DNA of 64,000 nt from Levilactobacillus fuyuanensis (lineage in GTDB: Bacteria > Bacillota > Bacilli > Lactobacillales > Lactobacillaceae): contig NZ_RHNZ01000017.1 of the NCBI RefSeq assembly GCF_003946395.1, forward strand, positions 1-64,000. The letters are read 5' to 3'. Below are positions 36,239 to 42,471 of the stretch, in pieces. Position 1 is the first letter of the stretch, and every line of letters starts with the position of its first letter. The notes under the pieces are model-generated. The model was not told the origin of the DNA. It did not search any database and saw only the letters and a list, made by a program, of their open reading frames with translations. A program made the translations under genes and the position numbers.

Positions 36239-36423
36239 AGCCGGAGGAGGCCAGTAACGTAGCCGGCCGTGTCGATGACCTTGGCTGACGTTCTCTGTCA
36301 GGTTAGGTCATGGGGCGAGCTTGGAGATGCACGATTTTTGCGGCTTCAAGTCGAGGTTCAAGACCGCCCTTTGGCTTGGACCAGCCCCCAAAGCAGGCGG
36401 AGTTACTGGCATCCGCAGGCGAC
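36239..36423 (+). repeat. family A structured repeat, copy A5
   Basis: First hairpin ATGACCTTGGCTGAC/GTCAGGTTAGGTCAT, second hairpin CTTGGAGATGCA/TGCGGCTTCAAG, third hairpin GGTTCAAGAC/GGCTTGGACC, perfect closing arms GCCAGTAAC/GTTACTGGC. The core reads CCCCCAAAGCAGGCGG instead of CCCCACAGCAGG. It lies between two facing terminators (36078-36113 and 36441-36476), so any transcript of it would need its own promoter. Confidence 0.82.
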
Positions 36424-36440
36424 AACTCTCAGACTGATAG

Positions 36441-36476
36441 AAAAAGGACCCGCGGCAAAAATGCCGTGGGTCCTTG
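36441..36476 (-). terminator. terminator after the rhodanese-like gene
   Basis: AAGGACCCGCGGCA and TGCCGTGGGTCCTT form a near-perfect stem with an AAAA loop; T-rich on the minus-strand exit side. Confidence 0.85.
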
Positions 36477-36481
36477 CTTGT

Positions 36482-36895
36482 TTAGTACTTCGTCTTCTTC
36501 GTCTTACCTTCCCAACGCACGTAACCATTCTTCAGGATAAAGATCTGGTCGAAACCATCTTTACCTAACATGATTGCTGCCCGCGTGCTGATGGTCTTCC
36601 CTTGGTCATATAAGTAGACCGGGAGATCCTTGCGGAGTTGGCTGTGATAAGCCTTGAACGTTGAGTAAGGGAAATTGCGCGCCCCCAAAATGTGTCCCGC
36701 GTCAAAGTCCTTTTTTTCGCGTAAGTCAACGACTTGAGCCGTCCGAATACCAGCTTCAAATGTTTCGGCGTCGATCAACTTTGCGACCCGGTTACGCCGG
36801 ATGATCGTTGTCAACTGCCAGCCGCCCCACACGGCAATAAGAATGATGAGGACAATCGTGTAAACTGTCCATCCTGAGATTGCACCAATAACCAA
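36482..36895 (-). CDS. membrane-anchored rhodanese-like protein without the active-site cysteine
   Basis: A 137-residue protein with one N-terminal membrane helix (residues ~8-28, VYTIVLIILIAVWGGW) and a rhodanese domain (VVDLREKKDFDAGHILGARNFP near 55-76). In catalytic rhodaneses a Cys opens the active loop; here that position is Asp97 in YLYDQGKTISTRAA, so sulfur transfer is unlikely. Such YqhL/YibN-like proteins are common in Firmicutes and may bind rather than transfer. It follows glcK by 33 bp. Confidence 0.9.
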   Translation of the reverse strand: MVIGAISGWTVYTIVLIILIAVWGGWQLTTIIRRNRVAKLIDAETFEAGIRTAQVVDLREKKDFDAGHILGARNFPYSTFKAYHSQLRKDLPVYLYDQGKTISTRAAIMLGKDGFDQIFILKNGYVRWEGKTKKTKY

Positions 36896-36928
36896 AACGA
36901 AATCTTCCTTCCTAATCCTCTAAATCTT

Positions 36929-37900
36929 TTAGTTTGTCTTTTGGAACCGTAATGCTAATGAAGCGGCCCCGATGACCCCAGCGTCATTTCCGAGTTGTGC
37001 TAGCCGCAGCTTGGTTGAATCCCGAACTGCTGGGAAGGCATTTTCTTGGAAGTAACGGGTCGTCGGTTGTAACAAGGTGTTGCCGGCGTTTGAGACCCCA
37101 CCACCGATGATGATGTTGGCTGGGTTCAAGATGTTGGCAACGTTAGCCAAGGCTAAACCTAAGTAGAACGTCACCCGGTCAACGACTTGGTTGGCCAAGA
37201 TGTCGCCGTTGTCAGCCAAATAGAAGACCATCTTAGACGTGACGCTTTCCTGATTGTCTTCCATTTCCTTCAAACGTGACGTGCCCATGAAGTCCTTGGC
37301 CATGTCAGAAGCCACGTGAACAACCCCAGTTGCTGAAGCGTATTGTTCCAAGCAACCGCGCTTGCCACAGGTACACAGGTAACCGTTTGGTTGCACCGTG
37401 ACGTGGCCGAGTTCACCGGCCCCACCGTTGATCCCGTGCAACAGGTGACCGCCAGCGATGACCCCACCGCCGACACCGGTTCCTAAGGTAACGAAGACGA
37501 CATCTGCGTCCTTTTCACCGGCACCCTTCCAGTATTCACCCAGGGATGCCACGTTGGCATCGTTGTCCAAGATGAATTGCAGGCCGATACCTGCTTGAAT
37601 CTGGTCACGAACCTGTTGACGCTTCTTCCAGTTTAAGTTGAAGGCCCCGATGACCGTCCCATTTTCAATGTCGACTGAACCGGGCGTCCCCATCCCGATA
37701 CCGATAAAGTCGTTTTTGCTAAATACTGAGTTGGTAATGTGTTGATTGATCGAATCGATAATATTGGGAACGATGTGGCTACCTTCGTCTGAGATATCCG
37801 TGGGAATGCTCCACTTTGCCAGAATTTCTCCAGCGGTGGAGAGGAATGCCATCTTTGTCGTAGTCCCGCCTAAATCGATTCCAATTAAATTCCGTGCCAT
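36929..37900 (-). CDS. glcK: glucokinase (ROK family)
   Basis: Phosphorylates intracellular glucose with ATP. The 323-residue protein has the N-terminal phosphate loop IGIDLGGTTTKMAF, the sugar-binding GTGVGGGVI and GGAGELGHVTV region near residues 140-170, and the ROK zinc motif CTCGKRGCLEQYAS. Full length. It follows yqgQ by 3 bp in the ygfA-gluP-yqgQ-glcK run, whose order is conserved in Bacillales and lactobacilli. Confidence 0.96.
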   Translation of the reverse strand: MARNLIGIDLGGTTTKMAFLSTAGEILAKWSIPTDISDEGSHIVPNIIDSINQHITNSVFSKNDFIGIGMGTPGSVDIENGTVIGAFNLNWKKRQQVRDQIQAGIGLQFILDNDANVASLGEYWKGAGEKDADVVFVTLGTGVGGGVIAGGHLLHGINGGAGELGHVTVQPNGYLCTCGKRGCLEQYASATGVVHVASDMAKDFMGTSRLKEMEDNQESVTSKMVFYLADNGDILANQVVDRVTFYLGLALANVANILNPANIIIGGGVSNAGNTLLQPTTRYFQENAFPAVRDSTKLRLAQLGNDAGVIGAASLALRFQKTN

Positions 37901-37903
37901 ACT

Positions 37904-38134
37904 CTAAATCCCTCCAATGGATTGGTGCTGATCTCTTGCATGTTGTACTTCAATGCGGTGTTCATGTGTGAGAACCACCTTAGCCGCCACAAAGGTCTTG
38001 TCATCGACCACCCGTGCTTTACGGAGGTGATCCAATTCCAATGCCATGACTTCGATGTCCCAAAGACGTTTGCCCACGTAGACATAAATACCAAATTTTT
38101 TAAGTAGCTGCTGAACATCATATAACGTTTTCAT
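37904..38134 (-). CDS. yqgQ: YqgQ family (DUF910) small protein
   Basis: A 76-residue helical protein of unknown function whose Bacillus homologue binds single-stranded nucleic acid in vitro. The family body is MKTLYDVQQLLKKFGIYVYV, GKRLWDIEVMALELDHL. ATG 38134 is preferred: GGAGG lies 10 bp upstream and the longer frame has no site. It sits between gluP and glcK, its characteristic position. Confidence 0.9.
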   Translation of the reverse strand: MKTLYDVQQLLKKFGIYVYVGKRLWDIEVMALELDHLRKARVVDDKTFVAAKVVLTHEHRIEVQHARDQHQSIGGI

Positions 38135-38176
38135 TGTGCCACAACCTCCGTGAAATTGCACGGGACATTTTCGCTT

Positions 38177-38860
38177 CTACTGCGCCATGCCGTGCATATA
38201 CAGCCAGACCAATCCACCAATCAAGACGATAGTTGCTACAACGCGTTTAACTACGCTAACCTTACCAATTCTAGGAACACCCAATGAATACGCTACCAAA
38301 AAGCCGGCAGCCAGTCCACCAATGTGCCCTGCTAAATCAATCCCTGGTGCGAATAAATCAAAGATAATGTTCATCACGACAAAGGCCAAGAAGGTCTGGG
38401 CGAGCTGACGAATCACTGGATTCTGCCAGAAGGATTCCCCGAGCATCATGAAGGCCCCAAACAGGCCGAAGATGGCCGTGCTGGCCCCCGCTGATAAACT
38501 ATTCGAGAAACAGAAGCTGGCGACGTTACCGCCGACCCCAGACACCAAGAACAGTACCAGGAACCGGGCGTGGCCGAATGCTGCTTCAATCTGAATCCCC
38601 ACAAAGTACAGGGTGATCATGTTCATCAAGATATGGGTAAACCCGATATGCAGGAACATTGGCGTAAAGAGCCGCCACCATTCGCCCTGTTGAATCAGTG
38701 GGTTCAGCTTCGCACCAAAGGTAATCAAGACGTTTGCACTGGTACTTCCACCGTCTAACGTCATGGCACCGTATACCAGAACCATGATCACGATGAGGCC
38801 GACCGTCATGAACGGATATTGATTGAGCCGATTGAGCCGATACTTCATTTGCTGCGCCAC
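38177..38860 (-). CDS. gluP: rhomboid family intramembrane serine protease
   Basis: Cleaves substrates within the membrane. The 227-residue protein has six to seven hydrophobic segments. The catalytic serine is Ser127 in SAGASTAIFGLFGAF (GxSxxxxG) and the catalytic histidine is His179 in AGHIGGLAAG. The L1-loop region WWRLFTPMFLHIGFTHILMN carries the conserved WR and HxxxN. The Bacillus homologue has been linked to cell division and glucose export. GTG start after GAGGAAG. Confidence 0.94.
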   Translation of the reverse strand: MAQQMKYRLNRLNQYPFMTVGLIVIMVLVYGAMTLDGGSTSANVLITFGAKLNPLIQQGEWWRLFTPMFLHIGFTHILMNMITLYFVGIQIEAAFGHARFLVLFLVSGVGGNVASFCFSNSLSAGASTAIFGLFGAFMMLGESFWQNPVIRQLAQTFLAFVVMNIIFDLFAPGIDLAGHIGGLAAGFLVAYSLGVPRIGKVSVVKRVVATIVLIGGLVWLYMHGMAQ

Positions 38861-38875
38861 GATGCCGCTTCCTCT

Positions 38876-39430
38876 CTATTCTAAATTAGCGGCTAGTACC
38901 GCGTCCAATAATATGTCAAAGGAATCAACATGCCAAGTCGGTGCGGCAATCTGCTGGGCGGGTAAGGCTAAGGCAACCTTAGTCCCCGTTGTCTTAGGCA
39001 GGTAGCGGTCATAGTAACCACCACCGAAGCCAACGCGCTCACCAGTGGCCGCAAAGACCAATCCAGGCACAATAATGAGGTCGAAGTCGGCCGGATCGAT
39101 CACCCGATTATCTTGCGGCTCCATCAGGCCGAATTTCGTCCGGATCAGCGTGGTTGTCTCATCCATCACGTGAAAGGCCATCTGGCGTTGTGGTAGTGTC
39201 TGCGGGACTGCTACCGTCTTGCCATCGGCCTGTGCCCGTTCGATAATCGGCCGGGTAGCAAGCTCAAAGCCGCCACTGATAGTTGTCGCAATCGTTGTCG
39301 CCTGCTGATAGGCTGGCAACGCCCACAGCTGTCGATAGAGGTCATCAGACGCCCGTCGACGGTCGACAACAGCCATCGCAGACAGGGCCTTAATCGTTTG
39401 TTGCCGAATCTCTGCTTTACTTGGCATCAT
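38876..39430 (-). CDS. 5-formyltetrahydrofolate cyclo-ligase
   Basis: Converts 5-formyltetrahydrofolate to 5,10-methenyltetrahydrofolate with ATP (YgfA/FthC family). The 184-residue protein has IRQQTIKALSAM at the N-terminus, GFELATRPII, and the C-terminal catalytic stretch IVPGLVFAATGERVGFGGGYYDRYL near residues 121-145. Two adjacent ATG codons follow GGGGG; the second may be used. First gene of the run leading to glcK. Confidence 0.94.
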   Translation of the reverse strand: MMPSKAEIRQQTIKALSAMAVVDRRRASDDLYRQLWALPAYQQATTIATTISGGFELATRPIIERAQADGKTVAVPQTLPQRQMAFHVMDETTTLIRTKFGLMEPQDNRVIDPADFDLIIVPGLVFAATGERVGFGGGYYDRYLPKTTGTKVALALPAQQIAAPTWHVDSFDILLDAVLAANLE

Positions 39431-39457
39431 TTACCCCCTTGATTCATTCGATGTATA

Positions 39458-39485
39458 AAAAAAGGGTCGGACTCTCGCCCGTACC
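39458..39485 (-). terminator. terminator after rpmG
   Basis: AAGGGT and ACCCTT close an imperfect hairpin followed by seven T on the minus strand, directly at the rpmG stop. Confidence 0.8.
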
Positions 39486-39486
39486 C

Positions 39487-39636
39487 TTACTTAGTTTCGC
39501 GATGCAAAGTTACTTTCCGGTCACGTGGGCAGTACTTCTTAAATTCAACACGATCCGGGTTATTACGCCGGTTCTTGCTGGATAAGTAGTTGCGTTCGTG
39601 GCATTCAGTACATTCTAAAGTGATGTGTACACGCAT
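39487..39636 (-). CDS. rpmG: 50S ribosomal protein L33
   Basis: A 49-residue ribosomal protein: [40 protein letters not shown]. It keeps the first CxxC but has CPRD instead of the second CxxC, so it is not the full zinc-binding form. Start ATG after GGGAGG; the longer frame upstream is untranslated leader. A ~190-nt leader with a hairpin at its 5' end precedes it. Confidence 0.96.
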   Translation of the reverse strand: MRVHITLECTECHERNYLSSKNRRNNPDRVEFKKYCPRDRKVTLHRETK

Positions 39637-39806
39637 TATGGGTAACCTCCCAACTTGTTCATAATTACAGGCATGAGCCTTAACTCGTAATATATTACCA
39701 TTATTTCGGGACAATTACCAGCCATAATTCTAAATATGTTAAGGAAAAATACTTAACAGCTAAATTACCTAGAGTTGCAATCGATTCGGTGACCGATGAT
39801 TGTCCT

Positions 39807-39851
39807 ACTGTGTCGGGCTGGTAAACCAGTGGTCCAATTGCTCCCGACACA
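39807..39851 (-). promoter_or_regulatory. hairpin at the 5' end of the rpmG leader
   Basis: A perfect 10-bp stem (CTGTGTCGGG and CCCGACACAG, 39807-39816 and 39842-39851) with an inner CTGG/CCAG hairpin. On the minus strand TATAAT lies just upstream (about 39856-39861), so the hairpin would form at the very start of the rpmG mRNA, ~170 nt before the start codon. Role unknown. Confidence 0.6.
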
Positions 39852-39998
39852 GATTTATTATACACCCTTACTTTCAATGTCCTGGAAACTATTACAAATT
39901 TGCCAATAATAATTGAAAAACCACAGGTCAACGAGCTAAGGGATTAGTCACCTAGCTCACACGATTTCGCAACATTTTACTGTTTGAGAGCCATCCTA

Positions 39999-40159
39999 AA
40001 CTAGAAGGAACAGAACGTAGCTAGCCGTGACGGCGGCGTTAGACCGGACATTTGACTCTCCCAGCCTTACTACGCCGGGTTCCAAGTCGAGGTGAGAGAC
40101 CGCTGCTCAGGCTCGAACCGGTCCCCACAGCAGGCGGAATTCTGGCAGCCACAGGCGAC
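39999..40159 (+). repeat. family A structured repeat, copy A6
   Basis: A diverged copy: CTAGAAGGAACAGAACGTAGC at the 5' side, GCCGTGACGGCGGCGTTAGACCGG, a shortened middle ending CCAAGTCGAGG, GTGAGAGACCGC, GGCTCGAACCGGTCCCC, ACAGCAGGCGGAATTCTGG and GCCACAGGCGAC. Closing arms are CAGAA/TTCTG. It lies beyond the terminator of the penicillin-binding protein gene, in opposite orientation. Confidence 0.75.
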
Positions 40160-40185
40160 TGTTCAACAACACTCTAGGTAATGCA

Positions 40186-40232
40186 AAAGCGGTGTGAACT
40201 ATCCGACGAATCGGATCATTCACACCGCTTTA
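40186..40232 (-). terminator. terminator after the penicillin-binding protein gene
   Basis: Perfect 13-bp arms AAAGCGGTGTGAA and TTCACACCGCTTT with an inner ATCCGA/TCGGAT hairpin. A-rich flank gives a modest T run on the minus strand. Confidence 0.8.
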
Positions 40233-40239
40233 AACTGTC

Positions 40240-42306
40240 TTACTGATTAATTGTGGAAGTTGATTGAACCGTCTTCCAGTATGCTGCATAAATCTTCTTG
40301 GCCAACGTCATGTTGTTACTTTCAGCGTTGACACCCAGGTTAGGCATAGCCAAGGCCACAACCACTTGTGGATGCGTTGACGGTGCGAAAGACGCCAGAC
40401 TCAGAGTAACCGTTTCGTTCCCCTTGTAGTACGTTTGCGCCGTCCCAGTCTTGGCAGAGATCTTAGGCGTAATGGAAGACATTGCCCCACCGGTCTTGTA
40501 GGTGTTGCTCCCATGAACCACGTCGTAGAGCCCTTCCTTGACTAAGTTCTTCTGTGCAGTCGTCATGTCAATGGTGTTCAAGACCTTAGGTTCAACGGTC
40601 GATTTAACCGCGCCTAATTGTCCATTTGAGGTCGTCCCACGAATGGATTGAACCACGTGTGGTGCGATCCGCGTGCCACCATTGGCAATGGTCGACATGT
40701 ACTGAGCCACTTGCATGACCGTGTAGGCATCGTAGTTCCCGAAGGACAAGTCCAGTGCGTTCCCAATGTGGGCAAACGAACTCGACCCTTCCAACCCGGC
40801 ACTTTCACCAGGCAAGTCGATGCCGGTCTTAACACCCAAACCGAACTGCTTAAAGTAGCCCCGTTCGATATCGAACGCTTTGGTGCTCATGGTCAAAGCA
40901 GCACCGGAAGAATAGTTAAATCCGGCTTCCTTCATGGCCAATTGCATCATGTAGGAGTTAGAAGATACTTCTAGGGCGCCAGCGGCATTGACGGCGATAT
41001 TAGAACCGCCCCCGTGGTTAAACCAGGAAGACTTCTTGACCCCACCAACAGTGATCGGCATATCGGTCAGCGTACTATTGGTAGGCGTGATGACACCCTT
41101 CATTAAGGCACCAGAGACCATGGCTCCCTTGACGACGGACCCCATAACGATATCACTGTTGATCGTACCCAGCGCGTTATCGGTCGTCTTACCCGTTGAA
41201 GGATTGCGGTCGACACCGGCCATCCCAATGACCCCACCAGTGTTGGGGTTCATAACAACGGCATAGGTCCCCGTCGAATTACCACCAGCACCGGCCTCAG
41301 CCGACTTGACTAGGGATTGCAGTTGACTCTGGAACTTGGAGTTGATGGTCAATTGAAGGTTGTCCCCCTTTTGCCCACCGTACTTCTTGACTTCCTTCGT
41401 CACTGTATTGTTCCCAGCCACTTCGACCTGCTTTTCAGCCTTGGTCCCACGCAGAACAGATTCATACTCCTGTTCCAGGTAGGATTGTCCGACACTGTCA
41501 TTTCGAGAATAGCCTTGCGCCAACAGTTCGTTGACTTTATCACTTGGCAACCCAGTCTTTTCAGACGAAACGGTCCCGATGATGGAATTCATCGATTTTC
41601 CGTTCGGGTAGTTCCGCGACCAGCTCGTCCCCACCTGAACCCCAGGCATTTCAGACAAGTGTTCACCGATTTCGGCAATTTCTTGACTGGAGACACCCGA
41701 GTCCTTGATGTAGGTGGTCGACAGGGCGTAGGCCCCACTCATCTTCGCAAAGATAGCGGCGGCATTCTTTTGGGTCTTGGTTAATTTAAAGGATGAATCG
41801 TCTTCCAAATAACTCAAGGCCTTGTTGTAGAGTGCCGTTGTCGACAGTCCCTTGGTCCCGGAAAGCTTGCTTTCGACCGCCTTTAACCGCTTTTGATCGG
41901 TCAAATAGTAGTCGATCGACTGCCGGGGCGTCAATGAACTGGTTGAAACGGTCAAATAATTTCCTAACTTGTTGGCGATGTCATACATGCTTGTCGACAG
42001 CACGTTGACTCCCTTCGTATAGGAAATTGCTTGATGGGCCTTGTTTCCCACTAAGACCTTACCGGTGGAATCGTAAACCATCCCCCGTTGCACGTTCGTC
42101 GTCTCAATGGTGGTATCGGTCGAATTGACCTCCGCCTTAAATTTCGACCCGTACATCACTTGCAAATACGCCAACTGACCGATCAGCGCCGCAAATAACA
42201 GGGCAACGATAATGAATAGGAAGTTTAACCGAAACGGAATCTGTGACCGCTGAGGGCCGCCAGACCGCTGATTTCGATTACTAACTCGATTATAAAAATT
42301 CTTCAC
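40240..42306 (-). CDS. class B penicillin-binding protein (transpeptidase)
   Basis: Cross-links peptidoglycan outside the membrane. The 688-residue protein has a short cytoplasmic tail, one membrane anchor (residues ~28-48, FLFIIVALLFAALIGQLAYL), an N-terminal dimerisation/pedestal domain, and a transpeptidase domain with active-site SVVK near residue 389, SSN near 452 and KTGTA near 620. No C-terminal PASTA repeat is seen. It resembles PBP2B/PbpA-type elongation or division enzymes; which one cannot be decided here. Monocistronic. Confidence 0.94.
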   Translation of the reverse strand: MKNFYNRVSNRNQRSGGPQRSQIPFRLNFLFIIVALLFAALIGQLAYLQVMYGSKFKAEVNSTDTTIETTNVQRGMVYDSTGKVLVGNKAHQAISYTKGVNVLSTSMYDIANKLGNYLTVSTSSLTPRQSIDYYLTDQKRLKAVESKLSGTKGLSTTALYNKALSYLEDDSSFKLTKTQKNAAAIFAKMSGAYALSTTYIKDSGVSSQEIAEIGEHLSEMPGVQVGTSWSRNYPNGKSMNSIIGTVSSEKTGLPSDKVNELLAQGYSRNDSVGQSYLEQEYESVLRGTKAEKQVEVAGNNTVTKEVKKYGGQKGDNLQLTINSKFQSQLQSLVKSAEAGAGGNSTGTYAVVMNPNTGGVIGMAGVDRNPSTGKTTDNALGTINSDIVMGSVVKGAMVSGALMKGVITPTNSTLTDMPITVGGVKKSSWFNHGGGSNIAVNAAGALEVSSNSYMMQLAMKEAGFNYSSGAALTMSTKAFDIERGYFKQFGLGVKTGIDLPGESAGLEGSSSFAHIGNALDLSFGNYDAYTVMQVAQYMSTIANGGTRIAPHVVQSIRGTTSNGQLGAVKSTVEPKVLNTIDMTTAQKNLVKEGLYDVVHGSNTYKTGGAMSSITPKISAKTGTAQTYYKGNETVTLSLASFAPSTHPQVVVALAMPNLGVNAESNNMTLAKKIYAAYWKTVQSTSTINQ

Positions 42307-42471
42307 AACAGCTCTGCTCCTTATTGTACAGCTACTATTTTACCAAACTTCGCTGGAGACAACTATCCCGCTACCGAAATTTAATGTTTCTATGCTATTC
42401 TAGAGAGCAGAAAGCAAAATGTACAGGCTCCAAGGTAACTTTTACAATTTCTAAAGATTGAGGTGGCTTAC

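Noticed and set aside
39701-39931. ORF upstream of rpmG
   Set aside because: Runs through the promoter and hairpin leader, with no ribosome site or family resemblance.
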